This document shows, one piece after another, positions 22,888-38,934 of a stretch of 64,000 nucleotides of DNA. This DNA comes from Streptomyces caelestis. Its GTDB lineage: Bacteria > Actinomycetota > Actinomycetes > Streptomycetales > Streptomycetaceae. Made by a program: the position numbers and the translations under genes. Each line of letters begins with the position of its first letter. Position 1 is the first letter of the stretch. The notes below the pieces were generated by a model. That model ran no database searches, was not told the origin of the DNA, and saw nothing but the letters and a program-made list of their open reading frames with translations. The DNA lies in NCBI RefSeq assembly GCF_001279005.1, contig NZ_LGCN01000001.1:62001-126000 (forward strand). Direction: 5' to 3'.

Positions 22888-24228
22888 TTACGCGGTAAAT
22901 TCCAGGAAGTTTCTAACTTCCGGGACGCTCCGATGTACCCGCAGCTTCGTTCGGAGATCGGCCAGGGCGCTGCTGCCGCGGGCGGAGTTCACGCCGCCCA
23001 TGTGCTCGACGGCGAGGTGGGCCACGGCTACGGCTTCTTCAATGGCGTCGAGTTCGAGGTGCGCTTCGGCGGCGCGGGCCTCGTAGATCGCCGCCCCTCG
23101 GGGGAAGGAGTCACCGTCGTAACTCTCTTGGAGTTCGGCCAAGCCGACGGTGGCGGCCTGTTGGAAGTGGTCCAGTGCGCGGGCGGGATGACCGAGGTTG
23201 AGCGCGGAGCTGCCCAGGAGCTGGTGGATCTCACCCAGGTTGACCCAGTACAACGACGGTAGATCCTCGGTGAGGGAGATGGCGTTGCTGTAGGCATCCA
23301 TGGCTGCGTTCGCTTCCCTGTCGGAAGCACGCAGGTCGCCCGCCCGCGCGTGGGCTCGACTGGCCCGGGCGTGGAGCATCGCGAGCATCCGGGCGGATCC
23401 GGTTGCACGACCGTGAACCTTCGCGGCTTCCACGAGCGAAACTGCTTCCTGGGGTGCACCGGTTGAGTACAGCTTGATGGCCCAGAAGGAGAGGGTCGTG
23501 GCCAGGACCTCCGGATCCTGGGAAGAGAGCGCGTCTTCGGAGGCGTCCGCGAAGTGGGTCTCGGCGCGGTCGGGGTGCCCGCTGTCGTAAGCGGTCCAGC
23601 CGGCTGCCCGCTGTGCGTCGGCTGCGGCGGCGAGCAGACGCCGACCAGTCTCCTCACTGTAGGACGCGGTACGCAGCGCTCCCGTGATCATGTCGAACTC
23701 GTTGACGGCGGCGTTGTAGACGTGGCCCGAGCCGACCTTGTCGTCGAGGTGCCGTAGGGCAATCAAGCGCTGTTCGTGAAGGGCGGCCAGGCCATCACCG
23801 ACTCTGCGGCCGGCACGGGCCGTGGCTGGGGCGCCGGGTGCAAGCGCGAGAGCCATGCCACCGGCGGCGGCTGTGATCATGAACCGACGACGTTCCACGG
23901 TTTCACCGGCCTTTCGTGGGGCCTTCAGCGCGGTCGGGGTCGCGCGGCGCGGTGCGAGCAGCGCATCGGGGACTGCGCGATGCAGCCAGGCCGGCCAGCC
24001 GAGTTCCACCACGTCGCGCCGGGGGCAACCCAGAAAGTCGGCAAGCGCGAATTGGGTGTTTCTGTCCGGATGGGTACCGGTCTTCCAGCGGTGGAGCTTC
24101 TGCTTGTGGGTTGCCATGCTGCCGAACCCCATGTGCTCATGGCGGGCCGCGATCCGTTTCAAGAACGCTTCGGCCTTTCCCCCGTGATGTGCGACGAGGT
24201 AGTCGAGAAGATCCCCGACCTCGCTCAA
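22888..24228 (-). CDS. HTH/TPR-like regulator divergent from the NRPS operon
   Basis: About 446 residues. The N-terminus (LLDYLVAHHGGKAEAFLKRI through HKQKLHRWKTG, NTQFALADFLGC) looks like an HTH-type head. A basic patch ERRRFMITAAAGGMALALAPG near residue 113 resembles a Tat signal and is characteristic of this Streptomyces family. The remaining 300 residues are alpha-alpha repeats of tetratricopeptide kind (YSEETGRRLLAAAADAQRAAGW, SALNLGHPARALDHFQQA). The start is uncertain; TTG 24228 is preferred because GGAGGGGGAG lies 5 nt upstream, though the frame is open to 24594. It is transcribed away from the NRPS operon across a 266-nt gap, so it is a good candidate for its regulator. Confidence 0.6.
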   Translation of the reverse strand: MSEVGDLLDYLVAHHGGKAEAFLKRIAARHEHMGFGSMATHKQKLHRWKTGTHPDRNTQFALADFLGCPRRDVVELGWPAWLHRAVPDALLAPRRATPTALKAPRKAGETVERRRFMITAAAGGMALALAPGAPATARAGRRVGDGLAALHEQRLIALRHLDDKVGSGHVYNAAVNEFDMITGALRTASYSEETGRRLLAAAADAQRAAGWTAYDSGHPDRAETHFADASEDALSSQDPEVLATTLSFWAIKLYSTGAPQEAVSLVEAAKVHGRATGSARMLAMLHARASRAHARAGDLRASDREANAAMDAYSNAISLTEDLPSLYWVNLGEIHQLLGSSALNLGHPARALDHFQQAATVGLAELQESYDGDSFPRGAAIYEARAAEAHLELDAIEEAVAVAHLAVEHMGGVNSARGSSALADLRTKLRVHRSVPEVRNFLEFTA

Positions 24229-24494
24229 CAGTGCTCCCCCTCCGCTGCTGGACCGGCCGTCCAAGTGTCCCCGGTCGAAGCCCTTCAGGGGAGACCCCGG
24301 GGGCAGGTGGATGACCGCTGGATGACCGCGAGGCCACTCGAGATGACGACAGCGATCTTCCTGCCGCTGTCTACCGGCGGTCTCCTTGAGGGCGGCCAAC
24401 TGGCGCGTCCGTAGAACCCGGACGGAGCGAGGTCTCGGCCGCATGAAGCCGACTTGTCGTGAGCCTGGGATGTGCACGTCGACGAGGGGGAAGA
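24229..24494. promoter_or_regulatory. divergent promoter region of regulator and NRPS operon
   Basis: This 266-nt gap separates the two divergent units and must hold the promoters of both unless the regulator starts further upstream. I could not pick out confident -35/-10 pairs. GAGGGGG (24484-24490) is the ribosome site for ATG 24495. Confidence 0.4.
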
Positions 24495-27400
24495 ATGGCG
24501 TCTGCACCGACTGAACGGGCCGATCTCGGACGGCCGTGCACGCGCCGGGCCGATACAGCCCCCGACCGCGGGTCTCATCGGCTGACGGTGTCATCCCTCA
24601 CCCGCCCGCCCGTCGGCTGGACGGGTGCAGCGGCCGACTTCGACGCCGGCCTGCTCGCACGAACGGCGTTCGCGGTCGTCTTGGCGATCAGCTCCGGCGT
24701 CGAAGACGTGCGGATGGTGTGCAGCACCACCGCGGCTGGGGAGCCATCGCGGGTTGAGGCTCTGCAGGTGCTTCCGCAGACCCCGATCCGCCACCTCTCC
24801 GCACGGTGGGCCGACAGCTCGCCGGCTCGGGCCGAGGTCGGCGGGCTCCCGCGCCTTCAGCAGCTGATCGACTCCAGTGCGCTTCCGACGTTTCACTTGT
24901 TGGCCGCCGGGCAGACCCCACCCCCGGCGCTGTCTCCACTCGCCTGCTCGGTCCGTGTCACTCCGGCGCGCTGGGAGTGGACCCTCAGCGCTCTGCCCAG
25001 TGCCGCCGACGAAGACAGGCTGTGGGCACTCGCCAGACTGGTCGAATCCGTATTGCATTCTCTGGCTGCTGCACCGAACCTGACCGTGGCGCAGGCCGCG
25101 GAGCAGGCCGAGCCGCTGGGCTTCGAGATCCAGGTCCTGGGTGGTGCCGGCCTCGCTGACGTGACCACTGCGCTTCAGGGTTGGGGGTACGCGGTCGGGC
25201 TGCCCGTGAGGGTGCACCGCGTCGAGACCGAGCAGACGCAGGCGTCCGGGCCAGCTGGGGGATGGGTCCGGCCGACGGCGTGCAGAGCCAACCTCGTCGT
25301 CCTTGAGCAGGGCCTCGGTAGCCTCCCGCAGCCGAGGTCCGAGGACGCCCCGGGAGGTGAGGACGCGCTGGGGGCCGACCTGGGAGTGCTGCCGGACGGC
25401 CGCGCGATCGCGCAGACGAACGCGAACGAGACGCGTGAGCTCTACGACGAGATCGTCGTCCGCAACCAGTACCTACGACACGGCGTACAGCTCTGCGACG
25501 GCGACACCGTCGTCGATGTTGGGGCCAACATCGGGATGTTCGCACTGTTCGCCGCCGCGCAGGCGAGCAAGGTCACGATCCACGCTTTCGAGCCGGTCCC
25601 CGTCGTGGCCCGCGCCCTGCAGACGAACATGAGCCTGTACGGGATCAGCGGCACGGTGAGCTGCGCTGCCGCCGGAGCGAGCGCAGGCGTCCGCGCGCTC
25701 ACCTTCTACCCGCAGTCGTCGCTGCAATCCGGCTTCTACGCCGACGCCGAGGGCGACCAGCACATCGTGGGGGAGTACGCGCGCCACCAAGCCGACGCAC
25801 TTCCCGGACTCCCCGCCGAGCTGCGAGCGGCCGCCGCCGATGCTCTCGCGCCGACAGCCCGCGCACGTACGGCCGAGCGGCAGGAGCTCCAGGTTCCGGT
25901 GATCCGCCTGTCGGACTGGATCCGCGACAACGCTGTGCGCCGCATTGACCTCCTGAAGGTCGACGCCGAGCGCGCAGAGGAGGACGTCCTCGCCGGGCTC
26001 GACGACGAACATTGGCCCCTGATCGGTCAGGTCGTCGCCGAGGTCCACGACCGGGACGGACGGATGGACAGGCTCCGGACCCTCCTTCAACGCTGGGGCT
26101 TCGAGACGGTCGTCGAGCAGGACGCGCTGTTCGCCGGATCGGAGATCTACATGCTGTACGGTCTGCGGCCCGGTGCCTCGCGCCCCGAAGCGCCGTGGAT
26201 GGAGCGCCAGATCGCGGCCGCCGAACGCTGGGCCCAGACCTCAGCCCTGCCGCTGTACGTGACCGCTCGTCCCGGCGCGATGCCCGCCGAGACGCGGATC
26301 GCCCGTCAGGCCGTCGCAGCCCGCGCCCTGACCTGGGTCGAGCCGCCACCCCTCCCGCCAGCCGACGTCGCTGCCGAGAGGCCGCGTGTGGTGCTGGCGT
26401 GGGCAGAGAGGGTGCTGCGACGGATGACCTCCGTGCATCGGCCGGTGGTCAAGGCCGTGGTCGTGGACGGTGACAACACACTGTGGGGCGGAGTGTGCGG
26501 CGAAATAGGACCCGAGAACGTGGAAACGGGCGGCCCCTACCGGCTGGTGCAGGAGGCGCTGCGCGCGCAGCTGGAGGCAGGGCGGGTGCTGTGCCTGTGC
26601 TCGCGCAACAACCCGGCCGACGTGGAAGCGGTGTTCGCCACTCACCCGGACATGCCGCTCAGCCTGCAGGACTTCACGGTGGTGCGAGCGGGCTGGTGCC
26701 CGAAGTCCGTCGCCGTCGGTGAGATCGCCGAGGAGCTCGGCTTTGCGGTGGAGTCGCTGGTCTTCGTCGACGACAGCGCGGCCGAGCGGGCCGAGGTGGC
26801 CATCGCGCACCCGGGAGTCACAGTCGTCGACCTGCCCGCCGAGGCTGAGGAGTTCACCGCCGCCCTGCGCGGTACGTGGCAGCTGGCGTTGGAGGGCACC
26901 GGGACCGCGGAGGACCGTGCGCGGACGGCCCTGATCGCAGGGGAGGCCCGGCGCCGGAGGACTGCGGCGCAGGCGGCGACGACGGCCGAGTACCTGGAGC
27001 AGCTGGACCTCCGTGTGGAGGTGTCCGAGGCGACGGACGACGAGGTGGAGCGGATCGCGCAGCTCGCGGCCCGCACCACCCAGTTCAACCTGGCGCTGCG
27101 CGTCCACACGCCGGGTACGGTCCGTCAGGTGCTCGCGTCCGCCGGGGTGGCGTTGTCGGTCCGGGTGCGCGACCGCTTCGGTGACTACGGGCTGGTCGGC
27201 TTCGCCTCGGCCGATGCCGACGGCCGGGTGCTGCGGGTGAGGGACTTCTTCGTCAGCTGCCGCGCCCTGGGTCGCAACGTCGAGTGGTGCGTCCTGCGGG
27301 AGCTGGCCGGGCGGGCCGGGCCTCTCGGCCTGGACGGCATCGCTCTCACCAGCACGCCGGGCCCGCGCAACCGGCCCGCCCTGGAGTTCGCGGACGCTGC

Positions 27401-29243
27401 CCGGACCCGGTTCAACCTCTCGGATGCGCTCGATCTGGTGGATGCTTCGGCGGCCGCGAGCTTGGACTGGCGGCTCCTCACTTCGCCGCAGACCGCCGCC
27501 GCGGCCCCGATCGCCAGTCAGTGCCCGCCCACCAGGGTTCCGTCGCGGGTGCGCTGGCCCGTCTCGCAGCAGGCCGCCGCGCGGGCCGCTGAGGCCTACC
27601 GGCGCCCCGGCGAGACGACGTCCACCACCCCCTACGTCGCGCCGCAGACCGAGACGGAGCGCCGGATCGCTGCGGTGTGGGAGGAGGCGCTCGAGGTCGC
27701 GCCGATCGGCGTCCACGACGACCTTTTCATGTTGGGTTGCGACTCGCTGACCGCCGCGGTGATCTGCGCGCGCCTTCGCCAACACGGAGTGGAGCTGGCG
27801 GTCCACGAGCTTCTGGCGCATCCGACCGTCCGCGGGGCGGCCCGGCAGGCGGGCGCGGAGCTGCGGCCGGCCATCGAGCTGCCGGCGGACGCGGAGGCCG
27901 GGCCGGCGTCGCTCGGGCAGCAGCGCGTCTGGGCGGCGGAGGCGATCGGCGGGCGCGGAAACGCTCAGGTCATCCCCCTGGCGTACCGGATCGCCGGCCC
28001 GCTCGATCTCGGCCGGCTCCGCTCGGCGCTGGAGGGGTTCGTCGCCCGGCACCCGGCCCTGCGCACTGTGCTGGTCGACGGCGGCGGGGCGCTGGTGCAG
28101 CGCCGGCTGACCGCCGGTGAGGGGGTCGGCATCGAGGTTCACGAGGTGTCGAGCCTGCCGGAGACCGAGCGTCCCGGCCGGGCGGATCTGCTGGCGCGCC
28201 GGTTCTTCTCGGCGAGGTTCGACATCGGCCGGGACGTGATGCTGCGCGCGGCCGTGCTGCGGTTGGGCCCGGACGACCATGTGCTGCTGCTGATGCTGCA
28301 CCACAGCGCGGGCGACGGTTGGTCCGTCGACATCCTCCAGCGCGACCTGGGCGCCCTGTACGCGGACCCCAAGGCCCTGGCCGGCGTGCCGGTCGGTGCG
28401 ACGTTTGCCCAGTACAGCGCCGCGGCCGTTCGGCGGCGTGAGAGCGGCGCGTTCGACCAGGGCGCGGCCGCCGTCCGCGCCGCGCTCGACCGGGCGTCCG
28501 CCCGCCCCTGGAGCACGCCCTCCGGTCTGCCCTTCGAGCCCCGCCACCTTCGCTTCGCACTGGACTCCGATCTTCTGGCTTCGTTGCGGGCGGCGGCGCG
28601 AAGCCGGTCTGTCACCCCGGTCGCGGTCCACCTCGCTGCCTGGCAGCTTCTGCTCGCGGTCGCGGCCGACACGGATGCGGTGGTGACAGGCTGCGCGGTC
28701 GCGGGCCGTAACGAGGAGGTGTTCGCCGACACGGTCGGCTTCTTCGCCAACCTCGTGCCCGTCCCTGTCCACTTCGACTGGTCCGCCACCGCAGGCGGGT
28801 TCCTCAGTACGGCAGTTGCCGCCGTGGCTGAGGCGCTGACCTACGCCGAGGTGCCCTACGGGCTGGTCGCCGACGGTGCCGGGGCGGTCTTCGACACGCT
28901 CTTCACCCTGCAGCCACCCGCCACGCACCCGCTGCGCTTCGACGGCTGCGCCATCACGGGCAGCGAACCGGCCCTGTGGCCGGTGCCGTACCCGCTGATG
29001 CTCGACGTCCAGGAACACGCCGACGGCGCCAGCGCGCTGCTGCGGTTCGACGCCCGCGCCCGTCACCCCGTGGATCCGCCGTGGCTGGCCGAGGCGTACC
29101 CGCTCGTCCTGGCCGCGCTCTGCACCCTGCCCGAACTGCCCCTGCAGCGACTGCGGGATCTCCTGCGGCCCGGTACCGCCACTGTGCACGACCTGGTCCG
29201 TGACCGATTGGCCAACCTGCGAGAGGACGGCGAACCCCGGTGA
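24495..29243 (+). CDS. NRPS-like protein: truncated C/FkbH N-lobe - FkbM - FkbH - PCP - C
   Basis: 1582 residues, first gene of the biosynthetic operon. Residues 30-200 resemble the C-terminal half of a condensation domain; 205-280 look like the N-lobe of an FkbH protein. An FkbM-type methyltransferase follows (about 310-560; VDVGANIGMFALFAA, FEPVP). Next comes the HAD-fold FkbH part (about 600-1010; DGDNTLWGGVCGE, CSRNNPADVEAVF, VFVDDSAAER, RFGDYGLVGF), a peptidyl carrier (1040-1115; LGCDSL serine) and a condensation domain (1130-1560; HHSAGDGWS). FkbH enzymes load a glyceryl unit from 1,3-bisphosphoglycerate on a carrier, and FkbM enzymes O-methylate, so this protein probably loads and may methylate a C3 starter, then passes it on. 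ATG 24495 follows GAGGGGG. Couples to the next gene by GTGA. Confidence 0.85.
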   Translation: MASAPTERADLGRPCTRRADTAPDRGSHRLTVSSLTRPPVGWTGAAADFDAGLLARTAFAVVLAISSGVEDVRMVCSTTAAGEPSRVEALQVLPQTPIRHLSARWADSSPARAEVGGLPRLQQLIDSSALPTFHLLAAGQTPPPALSPLACSVRVTPARWEWTLSALPSAADEDRLWALARLVESVLHSLAAAPNLTVAQAAEQAEPLGFEIQVLGGAGLADVTTALQGWGYAVGLPVRVHRVETEQTQASGPAGGWVRPTACRANLVVLEQGLGSLPQPRSEDAPGGEDALGADLGVLPDGRAIAQTNANETRELYDEIVVRNQYLRHGVQLCDGDTVVDVGANIGMFALFAAAQASKVTIHAFEPVPVVARALQTNMSLYGISGTVSCAAAGASAGVRALTFYPQSSLQSGFYADAEGDQHIVGEYARHQADALPGLPAELRAAAADALAPTARARTAERQELQVPVIRLSDWIRDNAVRRIDLLKVDAERAEEDVLAGLDDEHWPLIGQVVAEVHDRDGRMDRLRTLLQRWGFETVVEQDALFAGSEIYMLYGLRPGASRPEAPWMERQIAAAERWAQTSALPLYVTARPGAMPAETRIARQAVAARALTWVEPPPLPPADVAAERPRVVLAWAERVLRRMTSVHRPVVKAVVVDGDNTLWGGVCGEIGPENVETGGPYRLVQEALRAQLEAGRVLCLCSRNNPADVEAVFATHPDMPLSLQDFTVVRAGWCPKSVAVGEIAEELGFAVESLVFVDDSAAERAEVAIAHPGVTVVDLPAEAEEFTAALRGTWQLALEGTGTAEDRARTALIAGEARRRRTAAQAATTAEYLEQLDLRVEVSEATDDEVERIAQLAARTTQFNLALRVHTPGTVRQVLASAGVALSVRVRDRFGDYGLVGFASADADGRVLRVRDFFVSCRALGRNVEWCVLRELAGRAGPLGLDGIALTSTPGPRNRPALEFADAARTRFNLSDALDLVDASAAASLDWRLLTSPQTAAAAPIASQCPPTRVPSRVRWPVSQQAAARAAEAYRRPGETTSTTPYVAPQTETERRIAAVWEEALEVAPIGVHDDLFMLGCDSLTAAVICARLRQHGVELAVHELLAHPTVRGAARQAGAELRPAIELPADAEAGPASLGQQRVWAAEAIGGRGNAQVIPLAYRIAGPLDLGRLRSALEGFVARHPALRTVLVDGGGALVQRRLTAGEGVGIEVHEVSSLPETERPGRADLLARRFFSARFDIGRDVMLRAAVLRLGPDDHVLLLMLHHSAGDGWSVDILQRDLGALYADPKALAGVPVGATFAQYSAAAVRRRESGAFDQGAAAVRAALDRASARPWSTPSGLPFEPRHLRFALDSDLLASLRAAARSRSVTPVAVHLAAWQLLLAVAADTDAVVTGCAVAGRNEEVFADTVGFFANLVPVPVHFDWSATAGGFLSTAVAAVAEALTYAEVPYGLVADGAGAVFDTLFTLQPPATHPLRFDGCAITGSEPALWPVPYPLMLDVQEHADGASALLRFDARARHPVDPPWLAEAYPLVLAALCTLPELPLQRLRDLLRPGTATVHDLVRDRLANLREDGEPR

Positions 29244-32200
29244 CCACCACGAGCCCCCGACCCGCCACCGCCACCACCGTGTGGCAGATCGACGCCACCG
29301 ACGGCCCGACCGTCGCACCGGCCGCACCGCAGCACCTCCACCTGGCCTCCCACCCCGAGGCCGCCTTCACGGCCCCGATACTCGAACTGCGGCTGACCGG
29401 ACCGCTGGACGCCGACCGGCTCCGCGCGGCCGCCGAGCACACCGTGCGCGAGCACCCCGCGCTGCGCCGTCGCCTCGACGCGACCGCCGCCGACGGGGCG
29501 CAGCCGCTGGTCCGGCTCGTCCGCCTCGCCTCCGGCAGCCACACCCTCTGCCTGAGCCCGGCGCTCGGCTCGATGGACACCACCGGCCTCCTGCGCGCCG
29601 CCTCGGCCGTCGCCGCCGGCTACCGGACCAAGGCCGCGGCCGGGGCGAGCGGTCCGGACCCGCAGACCGTCGACGCCTTCCTCACCGGCCTGCTCACCGA
29701 CCCAGGAGCCGCCGCCGGCCGCGAGCACTGGCAGACCCGCCGGCTGGACACGACGGCCGAGGACCTGGCCCGCGCCCTGGTAATGCGCACCGCCACGCCC
29801 GGCCCGCGCCTGCACCTTCCCGTGCCGCTGGACGATGCTGCCGGAGACCGGCTCGTCCGCCTCGCCCGGGACCTCGATGTCGACGTGGACGACGTCGTGG
29901 TGACGGCGTGGCGGCTGCTGCTGAACCGGATCGCGCCCGGCGAGGACGGGGCCCTGGGCCTGTTCACCCCCGGACCGGTGGAGCAGCTGCCGGACACGAT
30001 CGGTCTGCTGGGCCGCTGCGTCCCCGTGCCGATACGCCCGCAGACCGCCGACACGCTCGCAGATACCGTCCGCGGCTGCCACCGCGAGAACGTGCTCGCC
30101 GCCCAGTTCGGCGACTTCTTCACCCACACGCAGCCGGGCGGCGAGTTCACCGTCGGATTCCGGCACGTGGATGCATCCCCGCTGGACTTCGGACCGGGCC
30201 TGGACGTCGCCGTCGAAGCGCTGCGGGCCGCGACCGACAGCATCCGCCTCGACCTGCACTCCCTGCACGTCGGCAGCCGGCTCCGCCTCACCGTGGACGC
30301 GGATCGCGCCGCCGTCACCGAGGAAAGCGCCCGCCGCCTGGCCGACTGGCTGGGCGCCCTGTGCACCGGCCTGCCGGAGCACATCGACGCCCCGGCCGAG
30401 GCCGCGGTCGCACGGATCCTGGACCCGCTCACCTCTGAGAGCCGCCTGCACGGCGCCGACCAGGCCGATTCCGGCACCGCGGCGCCCACCACGCTAGTGG
30501 AAGCGTTCGACGCCCAGGCGGCGCGCACCCCGGCCGCCTGCGCCGCCCGCGACGACGATCACGAGGTCACCTACCGAGAACTGCACGCCGCCAGCGCCGC
30601 GTTCGCCCGAACGCTGGCCGACCGGGGCGTGGCCGCCGGGGACCGGGTGGCCGTGTGCATGAGCCGCCGGGTGCCACTGCTGGCCGTGCTGCTGGCCGTC
30701 GCCCGCCGCGGCGCCGCGTTCGTGCCGATCGACCCAGCCCTCCCGGCCGGCCGGGTGACCGACCTGCTCGCCGACGCCGACCCGCGACTGCTCGTCACGG
30801 ACCAGCACCGCCCCGACCTCCCGCCGGGCGGCCGCACGCCCGTCCTGCGCATCGACGCGCTACCACCCGGCACCCCGGCGGCCGGACCGGAGCCGGTCGA
30901 GGCAGGGCCGGAGACGGACGTGTACGTGATCTACACCTCCGGCTCGACCGGCCGCCCCAAGGGCGTCCCCATCACCCATGCGGCGCTGATGAACTACCTC
31001 CGCTGGGCCTCACGCCACTACGGCACCTCGGACGGCAGCGGCACCCTGGCCCACTCGTCGATCAGCGTCGACATGACCATCACCAGCCTGTTCCTGCCGC
31101 TACTGACAGGCCAGGCCGTCACCCTGCTGCCCTCCGACGAGCCCACGGACCTGGCCACAGCCCTCACCCGGACCCGCGACCTGAGCCCGCTGAAGATCAC
31201 CCCCGGCGGCCTGCGCCTGCTCACCACCTTCCTGACCGGCGCCCAGATCACCGCAGCCACCCGGCACCTGGTCGTCGGCGGCGAACAGCTGACGGCCGCC
31301 ACCCTGAACCTCCTGGACGCACCCGGCCTGCTCGTCACCAACGAGTACGGACCCACCGAGGCCACCGTCGGCTGCTGCGCCCACACCCTGCGCCTGGGCG
31401 AGCACCCGGCGGCCGGCCCGGTGCCCATCGGCACACCGATCCACAACACGACGATCGAACTGCGCACGCCGGACGGCCGGCTCGCCCTCCCCGGCACCGC
31501 CGGGGAACTCGTCGTCACCGGGCCCGGTATCGCGGCCGGCTACCTGGACCGGCCCGTCGAGACCGACGCCCGCTTCACCACCGACCCGCACACCGGCACC
31601 CGCTCCTACCGGACCGGCGACCTCGCCCTCCTCGGTCCCGACGGGCAGCTGGTGATGCTCGGCCGCAGAGACGACCAGCTCAAGATCCACGGCTACCGCA
31701 TCGAACCCGGCGAGATCGAAGCCGTCCTGACCGGCCACCCCGACATCACAGCGGCCGCCGTCACCACCACCGGCGGCACACCGGTGCTCGCCGCGTTCCT
31801 CGTCCCCGCCCCCGGCGCCGACCCGGCCGCCCTTCCCGAGGCTGCAGCTGCGCTCGCGGCCGACCGACTGCCGTTCTACGCCCGCCCCGACCGGTACGAG
31901 GTCCTCGACCGGCTGCCGCTGCGCGGCAACGGCAAGATCGACCGCCGGGAGCTGGCCGAACACCCCGCGCCCGCCACCGGGGAGGAGGCGCTGGACGCGG
32001 CCGACCCGCAGCTCGCCGTGGTCGCCGCGCTGTGGAGCGAGGTCCTCTCCACGCCGCCGACCAGCCCGGACGCCAACTTCTTCGCCGAAGGCGGCGACTC
32101 CATTAAGGCGGTCCTGCTGGCCGGCCGGGCGCAGCGGGCGGGCCTGGAGCTGACCGTGCACGACATCCTTCAGCGCCGGACCCTGCGCCGGATCGCGGCC

Positions 32201-33432
32201 GCCGCGCGCCCGGCCGGCGTGCGGGACGCGGTAGAGCCCGGGCCTGTGCCGCTGACGCCCCACCAGGCCGGGTTCCTCGCGCACGCCGCCCCCCGACCCG
32301 AGCGGTGGACTGTGCGGTGGAGCGCTAACGCTCCCGCCCCGGTCGACACCGGGCGCCTGGAGCGGGCACTCGCCGCGACCGTCGCCGGGCATGAGGCGCT
32401 GTGGACGTCGTTCACGCACACGGGCGGCCGGTGGACGGGCCGGTTGGGCGAACCCGGCCCGGTGCCCGTGCACGTCCTCGACCTGGACGGCGTCCCGGCC
32501 GCCGAGCGGGAGCAGGCCGTGGCCACAGCCCTGGAGCGCGTGGAGGACGGGTTCGACCTCGCCGGCCGGCTGGTGGGCCTGTGCCTGATCCGTGCCGCCG
32601 GACAGGGGGAGAGCGTCGTGTGGATCGTCCACCACCTGGTCGCCGACGTCGTCTCCCTGCAGAGCCTGAACCAGGAGCTCTGGCACGCCTACGCGCACCC
32701 GGCCCAGCTGGTACAGCGGCGCGGGGACGGGTACGGGGTGTGGCTGCGGGACCAGGACGGACGGCCCGCGACGCTCTTCCCCACCTGGCTAGGGTCCGGC
32801 GGGCCGACCGCGTGCCGTACCGCCGTCTCGCGGCTGGGCGCGGGCGCCCGCCGGGCCCTGGCCGATGCGCAGCAGGACGCACCGCGATGGGTTCTCGCCG
32901 TGCTGGGGGCCGGGTTGCTGGGTGCGCTCGCCGAGGTGCGCCCGGACCTGCCGCCCGCGCTGTGCGCCGAGCTCCATGGCCGTGACCGTCCCGGGCTCGA
33001 CCTGGCGGCCGCGGTGGGCTGGCTCACCGACCTCCGGCCGCTGCGAGCCGAGCAGCATGTGCTGGGCGACCCGTCGGCGCTGGCCGCCGCCCTGCACCGC
33101 CGGATCGAGGAGCCCCAGGATTGGACGGGGGCGCTGCCGCCGGTGGCGCTGAACTACCTGGGCGACCTTCCGGCCGGCTGCGGCCCCGACCTTCCGGACG
33201 CCGCCGCGAACCCGCTGTTCGGCCTGGAGGCCGTGGTGTGGACCGGACCGGAGGCAGTCGAGGTCAGGTGGCGCTTCGACGAGGCGTTCATCCCGGCCCC
33301 CACCGTCCAACGCCTCGCTGACGCCTTCGCCCGCCGCGCGGCCGCCACGCTCACCATCCGCCCGCAGACCGCCACCGGGCCCGCCGGACTCTCGGCCGCC
33401 GACCTGAGCCGGATCACCGCCACGTTCGAGGG

Positions 33433-33436
<4 letters not shown>
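29240..33436 (+). CDS. NRPS: degenerate C - A (Asn/Asp-like code) - PCP - E-like
   Basis: 1398 residues. The first domain (1-400) has a condensation fold but LSPALGSMDTT where HHxxxDG should be, so it is likely inactive. The adenylation domain (about 415-905) has YTSGSTGRPKGV and NEYGPTEATVG. Aligned by eye to GrsA, the pocket residues read D-M-T-K-V-G-E-V-G plus the usual Lys, closest to the known Asn code DLTKLGEVGK, with Asp second. PCP at about 915-990 (FFAEGGDSI). The last domain (1000-1390) has HHLVADVVSLQSL and LNYLGDL, as in epimerisation domains, though Gly of the core is Val; if active it gives a D-residue. Starts with GTG overlapping the previous stop and ends with ATGA into the next gene. 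Confidence 0.85.

Positions 33437-38930
<5,494 letters not shown>

Positions 38931-38934
<4 letters not shown>

Noticed and set aside
26241..29327. Very long open frame (over 1000 codons) on the minus strand opposite the first NRPS gene
   Set aside because: It is antisense to clear FkbM/FkbH/PCP/C domains; such long antisense frames are usual in high-GC genes, and its translation is low-complexity.
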